DNA from: Lumbricus rubellus
Taxonomy: Eukaryota > Annelida > Clitellata > Crassiclitellata > Lumbricidae
Assembly: GCA_945859605.1 (NCBI GenBank)
Contig: OX243825.1
Span: 22,457,244 to 22,521,243, forward strand
Length of the DNA: 64,000 nt
Direction of reading: 5' to 3'
Notes under the pieces: generated by a model
Told to the model about the DNA's origin: nothing
Seen by the model: only the letters and a program-made list of their open reading frames with translations
Databases searched by the model: none
In this document: piece by piece, positions 43,301-55,200 of the stretch
Layout of the letters: each line of letters begins with the position of its first letter
Position numbering within the stretch: the stretch's first letter is position 1
Position numbers and translations under genes: made by a program

Positions 43301-46300
43301 TGCATGTCAATTCTTTCGTGAATGTTGAGACTGTTCAGGAAGATTTGTGTCCTTTGGAAATTTAGCAATTTTAAGTATTTTAGCAAGCCTTTGATGCAAT
43401 CTACACATACTTGCTAGTAAGGCTTTTTTATACGTTCAACAGTTCTCTTCAAGCATGTGTGCTTTATTTCAATGCTTCTAACTGTGTCTTTATGTTTGTA
43501 TGTGCTTGCGATGCTGTTTATATTATATAACATTAAAATTTGAACATTCCTTGATAGGTATTTTCCTTGCAATGCATAGATTTGCATCAGCTGAGTTATT
43601 TTAATTATGCAACATCATGGGTTTGATTTGCTACTTTAAATGTTTGCATACCTGTGGTGCCACAGATGTAAATTAAGCTGTATGGGAAAACTCTGCTTGT
43701 GCTGCATACACGCCCAAAGTTGTGATATTATAAGTGTTGTTGAATCGAGCAATATTCAGCTAAAAGTATAATATGCTTTGCTAAGCGTTAAATAGCTGAG
43801 TGTGACACTATTTATTAGTGTACATTCGTGCAAATTATTATAGTAAATTTTCATTGTGAAGTTGACCCTAATTGGTTAATTGCCTCATGAGTCCGTTGTA
43901 AATTGCCAGAGGCATGCAACAATTGCTACAGTTACTAGATGACATTATTATCTTTGAACAGCAGCTTGCCATGCTGCTATTTGGACAGACAGACAGACAG
44001 GCAGACAGACACACAGATACTTTCATGTATGTGTTTGCCTAGTATGAATTGAGCACAGCACTAGAAGCAGGAAATACTTACCAATATCTGTTAAAGTGTT
44101 ACACCCTATGTTTTATAATTGTTTTTCTGTGTTCTATTATGCATGTAAGTTTTATTTATGTGGACTTGTTCCTGTTTCGTCATTTCTATGTTGTTTCTTG
44201 CATGCTTCTTTTGCATGTTTATTATTTTATTTCGTGTATGGTAGAATGTTTAAACCACCTCTTACAGTACATGCTATTCAGCGATGCTTAATTGTGTTCT
44301 TCTGTAACACAAAGAACAGAAACTAGTCGGCTTGTTTGAACGTCTGAGAGGTACTCTCAACTTCTCAAGGCGCTTACAAGTGCTATGTCAGTGCACTTGA
44401 AACAGCTTCTGTGGAGCAGAGTGCAGTACATGAGGCCACATATATTCAATGCAATTGATCTATTGAATGGCTGGAGGACCAAATCTGTTGAACTTTCTTC
44501 TATGTAGCCACATGATCATACTGTGGTGTCATTTCGGTTTTTACCCATTCTCAGTTGGTATTCTATGAAACAATGATATAATGTTCATAGGTACATGACT
44601 TGGTATACATAATGGAATTCTGATTAATTACAGTTAGCCTGATGTGGACAATTTCTATCAATTGGTTTGTTTGGATTTCCCCTTCTGACGGCTACAGTTG
44701 AAGATAGGGTGTGACTGATTGTTGAATTGGAAATTAGTTTGTGCCGGATGTTGTCTTACACTGATTAACCAGAATCTGCTGACCCAAATGTCAAAAAGTA
44801 ATATTTTTTTTACCAAACACAGTTCCTGTTTCATTCATGCAAAATTGGTACTGACCTGTTTAGAACTGCAATCTGCTGAGGTAATTTTTAATCATCGAAA
44901 AGAACATTTTTCTTCTCTGGTTTGGTTTATCTTTTACGTTCTGTAATAATTCATTATACATTACATTTGTTTAGTTTGGTTTATCTGTAAAATTGTTACA
45001 TATAATTTGCAAACGAAAATAATTTTCACCGATTAACTGTATCGAATCCGGAATTGGCAAAGTTCAGGCCAACTATCGGGAATTGGAAAGACCTGAAGAA
45101 AATGCCAAATAGTCGCAGTCCCACCCTGGTTGAACACATGTGTAACTTAGAAGAAGTTATTCCATTTAAACTCTTCTTCAAGAACTCTAATATTGACACT
45201 GTTAAGTGCGCATGTTGCCTTGAGAAAATATGCCTCAACCCATATGAATTTTTTTCTATTTTTTTAATATGTTACATCAGCTTATTATGAATAAATCGAT
45301 GATGATTGATTGATTGATTGATTGATTGCAAGTGATGTTGATTTTCTGTCGCCAGCGGGAGTTACTCTGGATTCGGATCTTGAGGCAGCGCGACCGACGT
45401 CATCGGGCGAGGAGGAGTTGCAGCTGCAGTTGGCGCTTGTGATGAGCAAAGAGGAGCACGAGGAGGAGATGAAACGCCAGAAGGGAGACGAGGTGAAGCT
45501 ACAGATGGCCATCGAACAAAGTAGAAAGGAACAGCTGGCACCGACGCCACTTTGTGAGGTATCAAACACCAATCAAGGGTATTTGGATGCGATTGGGGGT
45601 GGTGGGTGGGAAGATGGGTGATGTAAAGGATGGGGTGTTGTGGAATGATGTAAGGTAGGAGTCAAAGAAGAAGAACTAAGAAAGAATTAGGCATTATGGT
45701 TGAAGAAATTGGAGGTGACTTGAAAGTAGGTTGAGAGACAGTAGTAAGGAAAAAATGATTGGTTGGTAGCCTAGAAAAGATTAATCACATTGTTAAGTCG
45801 TCCTGAGTTTGAATCTATGACCTCAGAACTTCTTGTGAAATTTATGAAGTGCTCTTTCCATAATTATAGGCAGCGGTTGACAATTTAAGAACTTTCTTAT
45901 AAAAAGTCTTGTGTGTAGAAAAGTTTGAACCTGCACAATGAGTTAAAGAGTAGATAATAAACCAGTGAGTAACCAGCTCGAAATGTTGGCACTGGTTTCA
46001 ATTCTTGAATTCTGGAACCTACATGATATATAATTATAATCGATTGTCAATCTGGCAGAGCTTAAAAGCTGCATATGTTATCAAACTTTCAAGAGCTACT
46101 CAGACTTTTCTAATATATACAAATATCTACAAATTATATACCAACTCGTTTTAAATTTAGCTAACTCTAGATTCAACTGCAGGTTTAGATGTTATCATAT
46201 GAGTCTACAGGTAAATATCACCACTAATGTTTGCAGCATGATTATTGATGAAATAATAATCGAGGTAATGATCTCATTAACCTGTTTAGCCATCTGCCGC

Positions 46301-49300
46301 ACTGCTGGACGTTGGAGCATTTGACGCTGCCCCTGCTGTGGCTGCCTACGACCCGTGGATGGCACCGCCTCATGCTGACCCTTGGGCGCCAGAGGCTTCA
46401 GCTGCGGCGGTCCATGATCCTTGGACAGCTAGTCCATCACAACCACCTCGTCAGCCAAAGCAGGTGGTAGCACCACCTGCTGCTGCCGTAGATCCATGGA
46501 TGAGTAACGTCGAAGCCACTCCTGGTAACTAGCTGTTCTATTCTATTGTTTCTATTCTGTTGTCTTGTTGATATTAGTTGTGTTATTGTATATTTGAAAT
46601 TACTGAATTTGGGAGTTAGTTTTTGCTAAAATGCTCTCATTTTCTTTTTAATTTAATAATTTATATACTTAAATCTGGACAATTGAAGCCTATCAATGTA
46701 AGCATAACTTTTCATAGTGGAAATTGGGGGTCCTACCCTAGTTAAGTCGTTGCTTTTGTGGGTCTCCATTGGTATTTAACGTTTGCTTATAAATTCGATA
46801 TGTAGTGTTGGCATAAGTTCAAGAATGATAAACATTTATCCAGTTGTCTTTTTTTGATTTGCTAAAGTGCTGTCAGCAAAGTACAACTGAAATTTAATAA
46901 TGCCCTTGCAAAGCCCAGAGTTGAACTCTGCGCTAGTCTCCATGATGTTATATGTCATTAAGAACAGATAATTTGTCAGAGACTTTAGCAACACAAGTGG
47001 CAGATACAGGAGGCATAATGGATATGTAAACGTAGTGGAGTACTGCGCAATTGGTTAATTGTCACTTTCTAAGCCCCAGCATCTCTGCCCCTCAATTTTT
47101 TCGGATTTAGTTTGAATTGCAAAATGTACTAGGTATCAATCAAATGTTACTTCATTGAAACTACAGTAAAAGAATTATCTGTCCATTGAATTTGACCCAG
47201 GTCCAAGTCTGATAGGTCAAGGAAACTGTAAGTCACACTACAGTGAGTCAGCAAATTTAAACAGATCTAGTATTTGTATGAGCATTATTGGCAATAAAGA
47301 CTTAATAGATTGTACTGACCGAAGGCCCCAAAAGCTGTCACTCATATGCCATGCACACTTTTGCACAGCAAGAGTTTCAGTGTTGGTCATATGCAACATT
47401 GCTGTTCTACATTATGAGCAAGCAGCCATGATATTGTGACTGATTTGAATGTGATGCATTGTGAACTAATTACTGCTGGTTTTCGAGAACGATTTCAAAC
47501 TAGATACTTTGTGACAGGGCTGCCAGCTCTGACACTGTTTGCAAGGTGGCAGTGCCAGTCCCAAGCCTGGGTGAAGAAGGAGGATGACTCTAATGCAGTG
47601 GTTCCCAACCTTTTTTGACTGCAGGGCCACTTTTTCTAAGTTGGAGGACATGAGGGCCACTTTTTCTTTAGTTAAAGGACATTAGGGCATTTAAGGGGCC
47701 ACAATGCTAAAATTTAATTAACTAAAAGCATATAAAATTGCTGTAATTGCTTCAAAGTAGAATGTTTGATGTTAATAGACTTCAAAATAAAATAATTTGT
47801 AATAGAAATTAATTATATGACCATTCTATCCTGTCCGATTTGTCAATTTTTTCATATATTTTTGATAATTCTTTGTGAGATGAGGGACATTTTTGAGGCC
47901 TCGCGGGCCACTTTTGGCCCGCGGGCCACGGGTTGGGAACCGCTGCTCTAATGTTTTCACACAGTTTCAATGTCTGTCGTCATCTTGACACTATATAAAT
48001 TCATTTAATGCATGCTTCCGAGATGTTCAAGGTGTTTCTGGAATTCTACAAACATTTTGTTACTAAAAAACTGGTTGTTGTGAGTGTTGTTATTGTTGTC
48101 CTTCTTCAGTTTGGTCGGCCATGTCATCTGTCGGTGCATCGAACAGCAGTCGATCGTCACCATGGGAATCACCAGCGAGGAACCAGTCTGCGTTTGCATC
48201 TAGCGCTGCTGGAGCATCAGCATTTAGTGCTGGTGGAGGAGGCGGCGGAGGAGGAGGGATGGAGGATGAATTTGATCTTCTTAGCACGTCACGATCGAAA
48301 AGCCCAGCAGCCACTCATCCTCCTCCTGTACCGTCGCAACAGCAACAACAGCATCAGCAACAACAACAACAGCATCAGCAACAACAACAACAGCATCAGC
48401 AACCTCTTCTGCATCATGCCACCTCCTCTTCAGCTCCCCACCCTGCGTCTGGTAGGTTACACTGACTGTGTATAGTGGTTAGCATGCTGAACTTTCAGTC
48501 GAGAGTCTGGGGTTCAGATTCTCTGGGCAGAAATTTGGTTTAGGGTTTCTGCGCCTCTGGCTAACTCGGCTATGATGAGTACACTGACTCGTTGAGAAGA
48601 TGATACAATGAGGAAGAGGAATTGCAATATGCCCTCGTATGCTGAGGCTAAGTAAATGAAGTTGATAACAATTCATACCCTTGGTCCTTTTAGAGCTAGT
48701 TTAACCCTTTGAACCCGGCTGGGCGGTTTTCCGGCTTGTTATCCATAGCGTTATGGGAACTCCGTGTTCAAAATGTTAAGGGATTTTTCCATTTCCACCT
48801 GCTTTTTCTTCTCCTTCTTCTACTTGTGGCCATGTTAATCTTTTCATAAGAATACTCCAGGTATAAGAAATGTGCAATTTTTATACTCTTATATCAAGAT
48901 TAGTAATTTGTCAGCTGAAAAATTAACCTGTTTTGTTTTTTAAAAATGCGTTACAGACATCTGCTTTATGTGAAAGAGATTGTGTTCATTTGGATTGATT
49001 CTTTCGGCAAGTTAATTGGGCTGGGAGTGACGTGCTGGTTAGTTGGCAGCGTCATGGCCAACTGAGCTGATGACTGACTCTTCAAGACCATTCAATTGCT
49101 ATAACCCTAAGCACATTGTATGACAGACGTGTTATGATCGACAGGAGAGGACAGCCTTTTCTGTCTGTAACTCATTTGCTCTCCCAGCCAAGGGCAACAG
49201 TAACTTTTATGACATCTGATGTTTGAAAACATTAGTAGCTGCTTTCTGTTGCCAAAAATTAGCCATTTATTGTCTTGCTACTAAAGAAACTAAAGGAGAA

Positions 49301-50860
49301 GGCCCAGCGGAGGGAAGAGGGGCGACACTGGACAGCCGAGCCTGCCTAGGGGAAGAGAACCAGAAGAAGAGACTAATGATTGCCTGCAAGAGTTGATTGT
49401 CGGATTTCGTGGATAGTTGAGTTTTCCAGCAATTAAAATACGAAGTTGAAACTAAACTTTCTTTTCCTCAGATTGCCTTTCCATTTGTTTCCTTTGTGTA
49501 GGTGAGAACGTTGCGCTGGTCAGTTCTGGTGGCAATCCGTGGGACTTGAGTGGACTCAGTCAGTCGCTGGTCGATCATCCGGGTTGCCAGTCGCCCTACA
49601 CGTCGGCAAGACGGAAATCGCCGAAGGAATTTCTTGGAGAAAACGCGAGTCTTGTCAACCTGGACAATCTGGTGGCGCGACCTGCATCAGCAGCTAGTAG
49701 GTGTCAAGTTCATCTGCAGTTTGTTTGTATGTGCACTTGTTATAGCGCCCCTTCAAGCTCTCTCTACTCAGAGGCGCTTCCAAATGCAGAGCGGACACTG
49801 CATCGGAGTTTCACGCCGTAGCGCTGAGCAATTGTGAGTGAAGGACTTGCCCAAAATCCTTACTCGGCGAGGTGGATTCGAACCTCAAACCTTCCGGCTC
49901 CAAGGCAATGATGCCACCACTACACCACCGTGCTGTTGTCTGGCATTGGTATTCCATGGTGATAATTTTTTCCGTTTCTTGTCGTGCACTGTTATGTATA
50001 TCCATCTACTGTTATGCATGATATTTTTGTTTATATTCTGGTGTCTTGTGTTGATACATTTGAGAGATTCCTAAGAGCTTCTATTTAACAGCTGCACAGA
50101 TACTTTTCATCATCAGCTCAATCATGTTTTGCTGTTATTGATTCCAAATGGATTACAGAAGGTGGGACGAGGGTAAGGCGGAGTCTGGGCGGGATGAGGC
50201 AAAAATTCGAAAATTATCGTGCCACACTAGGTACAACAGAGTGGGTAGGGGAAAAACGAAAATTTCTCAGATTCGCCGGGTACCACAGCTATAATTATAT
50301 ATATTTATATATATATATATAAATTTATTTATATATGATTGTATATATAGTGTATAATAAGAAGACGATTTTAAGACATTAAGACGATTATAGCACCATA
50401 GCACAGTTTATAGGAAAGGACATTGTACAATGTACACGCATGTTACGCATCATCTTTGACCATTGAACACTATATTTCATCTGACATGGAGGTGTTTTTT
50501 GTAATCTCTGCCTCCAAGTGCTGATCGTATTTATGTTAAGGGGTGTTTGATAAGTTCTGTGCCGTCACATTATTATTTGACGTATTGTTTTTCTTTGTTT
50601 TCTTCTCAGGCGTGAATCCGTTTGTGTCTCTTGCGACGACGAATCGCAGTCCATCGCCAGCTACGAACCCTTTTGCCGCCCAACAGCAGGCCGGCCGACA
50701 CACCCCACTCAACCAGATTCCCACATCGTCTACTGCTTTCGTACAGGGCATCTGGGGTGGCCCATCACCCATCCCAACGGCCCAGCCAAGTGTCGCACCA
50801 ATGTACACTGCAGGAACAGCAGCTTCCTCCTACCCACCAGGCTACAACCCATTCCTCTAG
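39550..50860 (+). CDS. EPN: epsin, clathrin-mediated endocytosis adaptor
   Basis: Eight coding exons: 39550-40029, 42357-42453, 43091-43141, 45356-45558, 46290-46524, 48110-48451, 49502-49696, 50610-50860. They sum to 617 aa plus stop (TAG). Order: ENTH domain (about residues 12-144), Gly/Ser linker, two ubiquitin-interacting motifs (about 227-243, 253-268), four DPW motifs, a Gly run and a Gln/His run, a clathrin box LVNLD, and three NPF motifs, the last at the C-terminus. This is the full epsin plan and length (vertebrate epsins are about 575-640 aa). In the family ENTH binds PI(4,5)P2 and bends membrane, the UIMs bind ubiquitinated cargo, DPW binds AP-2 and NPF binds EH proteins such as Eps15. 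All internal junctions are GT/AG with matching phase; the first donor is the weak GGG|GTTCGT. The start could also be ATG 39556. Confidence 0.95.
40036..42356. other. epsin intron 1
   Basis: CpG-poor, T-rich intron with AT dinucleotide runs at 40350-40376 and 42250-42290. An inverted copy of the GAATAAGCTGGT tail repeat lies at 41715-41790, preceded on that strand by low-complexity Ser/Thr-like frames. A better-scoring GTAAAA donor at 40034 is out of frame with exon 2. No other exon recognised. Confidence 0.5.
43142..45355. other. epsin intron 3
   Basis: AT-rich, CpG-poor. A run of CAGA units lies at 43986-44012. Bases 45050-45328 end in a GATTGATTGATTG run immediately before the polypyrimidine tract of exon 4, which looks like a retroposon 3' end, but I cannot name the family. 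Confidence 0.45.
45356..45558 (+). CDS. EPN: epsin exon 4: two ubiquitin-interacting motifs
   Basis: SGEEELQLQLALVMSKEEHE and GDEVKLQMAIEQSRKE show the acidic lead, the central Ala and the conserved Ser of UIMs. Vertebrate epsins carry two or three; two are visible here. The acceptor TTTTCTGTCGCCAG was chosen over an earlier AG because only it gives phase 1 continuity with exon 3. Confidence 0.93.
46290..46524 (+). CDS. EPN: epsin exon 5: DPW motifs
   Basis: DPW occurs four times (about residues 298, 307, 320 and 345) in an Ala/Pro-rich unstructured setting. DPW tripeptides bind the appendage of the AP-2 alpha subunit. Vertebrate epsin 1 has more copies, so this is a compact version. Confidence 0.93.
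47596..47945. mobile_element. hAT-type non-autonomous element, copy 3, in epsin intron 5
   Basis: Ends CAGTGGTTCCCAACC and GGTTGGGAACCGCTG with a perfect 8-bp duplication CTCTAATG (47588-47595, 47946-47953). Internal sequence matches the outer parts of copy 1 (GCCCGCGGGCCACGGGTTGG). It lies inside an older repeat that shares GCCAGTGCCAGTCCCAAGCC with 36448. Confidence 0.93.
48110..48451 (+). CDS. EPN: epsin exon 6: Ser/Gly/Gln-rich linker
   Basis: Starts with a split codon after TTCTTCAG and contains SSPWESPARN, a GGGGGGGGG run, EDEFDLLSTS (acidic FDLL, possible secondary clathrin/AP-2 contact) and Gln runs punctuated by His. The CAGCAACAA repeat makes the Gln tract likely to vary in length. 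Confidence 0.9.
48470..48665 (+). mobile_element. second tRNA-derived SINE-like family, in epsin intron 6
   Basis: TATAGTGGTTAGCATGCTGA (A-box-like) and GGGGTTCAGATTCTC (B-box-like) lie about 35 bases apart, as in tRNA-derived SINEs. Body and tail differ from the 10601 family. Confidence 0.5.
48701..48778. mobile_element. TTAA-flanked small MITE
   Basis: TTAACCCTTTGAACCCGG at the left and CCGTGTTCAAAATGTTAA at the right, with TTAA on both sides, as for piggyBac-type elements. About 78 bp, imperfectly palindromic. Confidence 0.55.
48779..49501. other. epsin intron 6, distal part
   Basis: Nothing recognised beyond short low-complexity patches. It ends in the TTTCCTTTGTGTAG acceptor. Confidence 0.5.
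49502..49696 (+). CDS. EPN: epsin exon 7: clathrin-box region
   Basis: Contains NPWDLSGLSQSLVDHPG and KSPKEFLGENASLVNLDNLV. The latter aligns with FLGPNAALVDLDSLV of vertebrate epsins; LVNLD fits the clathrin-box consensus. The donor GTAGGT begins at 49697 and a SINE starts only about 25 bases later. Confidence 0.92.
49722..49934 (-). mobile_element. tRNA-derived SINE next to the epsin exon 7 donor
   Basis: Reverse copy of the 10601-10830 family: TTTGTTTG end, GCACTTGTTATAGCGCCCC, GGATTCGAACC (B box complement) and CCACCACTACACCACCG head. It is antisense to epsin. Confidence 0.9.
50610..50860 (+). CDS. EPN: epsin exon 8: NPF motifs and C-terminus
   Basis: NPF occurs at the first residues (VNPFV), again as TNPFAAQQ, and as the terminal YNPFL before TAG. 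These bind EH domains of Eps15/intersectin. The extreme C-terminal NPFL is a familiar epsin ending. An AATAAA at about 51134 is a possible early poly(A) signal. Confidence 0.95.
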
Positions 50861-51754
50861 ACCTGTGTGGCGCTAGTTTAATACTTGTGACACTTTGCCT
50901 CAGATTTCATCTGGGCCGTTGGTGGGGAGGCTTGTGGCGGTGGTGAGTTCGGAAGAGGAGGTTGCGGTGGACGGTGATTGAAGATCGGAGTAGGCAATTG
51001 CGTCAGAGGGCGAGGAAGTGTCAGGAGGGAAAGATGGGTAATGGAAGTAGGGAAATGTGGGGAGTGGAAGAAGTGGCAGGATAAGTGATAAAAGCTGCAA
51101 ATGCGGGCAGTGCTCGGAAATTTGGAGATTTAAATAAAGAAAACTGAAAGGTAAGGGAAGCTTGACTTATATATGTGGGCAAAGGAAAGTGAAAGTTTTG
51201 GACAAGTTTTATAAGTAGCATGAAGGTTTAAGACGTGGTCCACAGTTGTGTCTGAAGAGATTGAGAAGTAAATTGAGTTGCTATATGACGAGTGTGAATT
51301 GAGTTGCCATATGACGAGTGTGAATTGAGTTGCCATATGACGGGTGTGAATTGAGTTGCCATATGACGAGTGATTGGAGAGCAAGTGGGTCTCGTAATGA
51401 AACCCATTGGGCTCTAATTCATCTGGGTTAAGCTTGTAGTACAGGCCAGAACAGGAGGTAAGAAACGTAAGAAGACTTGATGCTCTCTTGTTACCTGCTG
51501 GTGGTTGATGCTTTAACACGTTGTATTTCCTGCCTCCGTATTCCATTGTTCCTGTGTCTGGCTCCTTTCATGTAGTCATACTACGTAACAAGAGATAATT
51601 TGCACGTTGCTGCCTTCTAGTTTTAACACGACGTTCCCTCTTGATTCTGACTAGTAACCTGCTTGGAGTGATGTCTGAAGCTGTCGGTTTATCAGACTCT
51701 AGTGATGTAGCTGTTCAAGCATTCAGTATTTCGTTAAGCTGCTTTGGTTGGCAT

Positions 51755-51824
51755 TTAACCCTTTAATGCCGGAGGGTATATGATTTACCATACCATTTAC
51801 TACCATCTCGGCATTAAAGGGTTA
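51755..51824. mobile_element. 70-bp palindromic TTAA MITE, copy 1
   Basis: TTAACCCTTTAATGCCGGAG pairs with CTCGGCATTAAAGGGTTA. Left flank TTAA, right flank mutated to TTAT. It is the reverse complement of copy 2. Confidence 0.75.
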
Positions 51825-52180
51825 TGAGTCATTCAGCTTAAATTCACAGACTTCGTTATCTTCTTTTCATAGGCACCATCATTTCTGTTGATCTGTGCTT
51901 GTCCCTCTCCATCTAGGTTTGTCGCTGCTTCTGTCACCAGTTGTCCTATTTGCTGCTTGCCTCACAAAAAGAAGTCTCTGGCCTTGGTTTATCGTTGAGA
52001 CGATAAAGAATTTGAATGTAGCATCTCACAGATTAATTTTAACTTGGCTAAGCTAGGTACAGTCGGACAAAATGGGACGAGTGCAGGATGTGTTCGCAGG
52101 AAGTGGGTGGAATCCCCATGTTATGGTAAAATACTGTTAACAGAACAGTTGGAGCCCATCAGCGGTTATTGGCTAATTCC

Positions 52181-52250
52181 TTAACCCTTTAATGCCGAAT
52201 GGTAGTAAATGGTATGGGAAATCCTATATCCTCCGGCATTAAAGGGTTAA
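52181..52250. mobile_element. 70-bp palindromic TTAA MITE, copy 2
   Basis: TTAACCCTTTAATGCCG at the left and CGGCATTAAAGGGTTAA at the right with intact TTAA on both sides. The asymmetric middle (GGTAGTAAATGGTATGGG) appears inverted in copy 1, so the two are independent insertions in opposite orientation. Confidence 0.8.
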
Positions 52251-55200
52251 AATGGCGCTATGTAATTACATGACTTGCTATTATATACACCTTGTTGATG
52301 TTGAATGAACTAGATCATAAGAAAGCTAGTCTTATTTATGTGTGTGGGTTTGTGCTGGGGAGGGTGGTTCGAAAATGGTTGTCATGACGACGGTTTTTGA
52401 TGTGGTCATTGTTGTATCGTATTGTCTTGGATTTTGTTAACGTCTAGTCTTCTGCAGCAGTCAGTGCATTTTATTTGGTTTTTCTCGTGTCTGCATATTA
52501 TACTGTGTTGTTACAATTCAGTTTCAAATCAAAATGCTTAACTACTTCATGAACGGCTGGTTGAATGATGAGAGTAACTGTCATGTACGTATTGCTAACT
52601 ACCTATTTGTAACAGGGACATACGAGTGGTTTATGTTGATTCATAAACGTTTGTATACTGCCTTTCATTGGGGCGCACTGTTACCGTTGGTGATCTCTTG
52701 TGTTGGTGTAATTTTATATCGTGTTTTACACCAAGCATTCTGGGTTTTGTTTGTTTGTATTATCTGTAGCCATCTTGAGCCTGAAAATATTTGATGAATG
52801 TAATTTAGGTCACAGGAAAAGAGATCTACGTAGAATTATACATTTTCTAAAGACTTTTTGGACATTTTGTTGCTTTGATAAGCATGTCACCACTGCGCTG
52901 TTCAGCCATTTAGGGTGTGGGTTGTTTGTCTGTTAGGTGAATGCTTCTGACATTCAGCTAAGAAAGCAGTTATGACCTCAAGAGCCACAGTCTGGATGAT
53001 ACTGTTGTTACCCTGCCATAAATGAGTGATTGCTTGAGGTCGGGGGCACCTTGATGAGGATAATTTGCTAACATAAGATATGATGCAAATATTCTTTATT
53101 TGACAAATTGCTGGCCATATTTTGATGTTCAGACAGAAGTGGTCTGAGTAGGAATTTCCTGAAATCTCTGGAGTACAACGGTCCCCTCGTACTGTGAAAA
53201 GAGTTTCAATGCAGGTTTGGAGGTTATAAGTGCTTTCCTGTGGTAGAAGGCAGTTCAGTTGAGGTCAGTACTACTATCGATTCTGAAGAGGTTAAATACT
53301 GGTTGAGGCATCTGTAAGCAAGTATGTTGCTGTTACATTGTGTGGCATGCAGGCACTTTACTATATGCTGAAGCGTTGCAGAGAAATGGAAAAAGACGCT
53401 GGGCGATTATCAGAGAAAAACTTAAACTACTGATTGTCCAGTGTCCGTGCATTTAAACCTTCTGAATGACAGAAGAAATCTTATGTTAATCAGTGGCCGG
53501 CTGTTGAACTGCAAGTTGCGGGACTGTTGTGCAATACAGACCAAGATTGAGGGCTGTTATTATTATTTAGGTATATTAATTAGTTTAATAGTTTCTGTAT
53601 TTGTGACAAAATTTCCTGTCGCTCAATAGTCGACTGTTGAATTAATTATGAATATAAAAATACTTTCTGTTTAGGAACTAAATGTTTGTTTTGATCAATT
53701 GACACCCTTATTTAATCCCAGATAACAATTGAAAGTCTTATTTTAAAATTCCAAGCAACAATGAGAAATGTCATTGTTATTCTGTCACATTGTAATTGAA
53801 ATGTTTCATATGCATCAATTATAGTAAAACCAAAGGATATTATTTCCTGTTAAGTGACTCGTCTAATTTCTGCAGAACAATTTAAAATAGCGTATATCAA
53901 ATGTATTAACTAGAGTTATTTTGTTGAAGTAGTGAACATGTAGGTGCAAGTACAGTGGTGGAGGAAAGAGCCCCAAATTCATCATTGTTGTGAGTGTTCT
54001 ATTATTAGTCATCTCTGCCAGCAGACGTTTTTCTTTGAGTGTGTGATTTATTTCCTGAAATAGGAGAATTAATTATTAACCGGTTTTGTCTGAACTTTGT
54101 AGCAGCAAAGTGGAAGTTAACAGAGATCGGTTGCTAGCTGAAAAACTTGTTTGGCAGATGTTGTCCGAAAAAACACGTGAGGTTTTAGGATTAAGTTCTG
54201 GTAACTTTTGATACATTCACAGAAGCAACAAATGAGTCTTAAATTATTGATGTGCCGTTATTGACTTTGATTGTACTATTTTTAGATGCAGCAGTTGATT
54301 GATTGGTTGATTGATTGATTGATTGATTGATTCAGGACTCTTCTTCAAAGTTTGGAATGTACATGCATCTGTATTGTATGGGAGAAGGTTTAGTTTGATG
54401 GTAAACACTCTGGCACGAAAAGTGCACGGACACAGAATTGCTTCCCGCAACCTTCCCAAAGGTCCACTCAACCTTCCAATTGGCACAGGGCATTGGTAAA
54501 GTGAGTAGTAGGATGTGATGGGCGCCCTGTTGGCTGCCGACAGTTAAATTCGACTTCTGTAATGTGATCATCCATCATACTATGAATAGTTATCATTCTG
54601 CGTTGTGTCAGTTTGAAATTAGACAAGGATTATTGTTGTTGTTATTATTATTATTATTATTATTGATATTGATAGGACCAGGGGCCAGGGATAAATACCA
54701 CTATGTCATCAGTAGACAGTATTAATATCATCTAAGAAATAACGACTAGTCATTAGTAGTCAACTATTCACAGTTAATGCTTTATTCTTGAAAGACTTGA
54801 GAAGGGAAACACAAGAACTTGTTCACATAAATGTTGAAACTCATTTTTGCCTGTGTTTATTAGTAGGATAGGTAAACCTGTATAACGTAGTTTTTGGAGG
54901 TGGCACCTTTACGGGACCCCTTTTAGCTGACGGCTAATAAACCTCAGATCTTGCTCTAGTCAAAGTTTTTTGTTAAAAGTGTCTTCTGTTATTTTGAAAA
55001 GGTTGGGCATGTTAGTGCCAGTGTTATCGGGCATTTGAAAATCACTGTTGTACATGTGTTTTTAAATTGCTGGTAATTTCAAGATTCAATGAGTAGGAAA
55101 GACTGACCAAATCTTTTTATTTTGTTACTTTTGTGTTGCTCGTATTGTTTTTTTTCTTTGACTCTTCTTGTCACTAAGTGAGACTCTGACATGTTTTTCT

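Noticed and set aside
48121..48465. Separate gene starting at ATG 48121
   Set aside because: Phase and acceptor at 48109 make it an internal epsin exon; the methionine is internal.
54244..54571. Minus-strand frames of about 80 codons ending near a GATT repeat
   Set aside because: No recognisable domain. They probably belong to an old retroposon, but the evidence was too thin to list as a mobile element.
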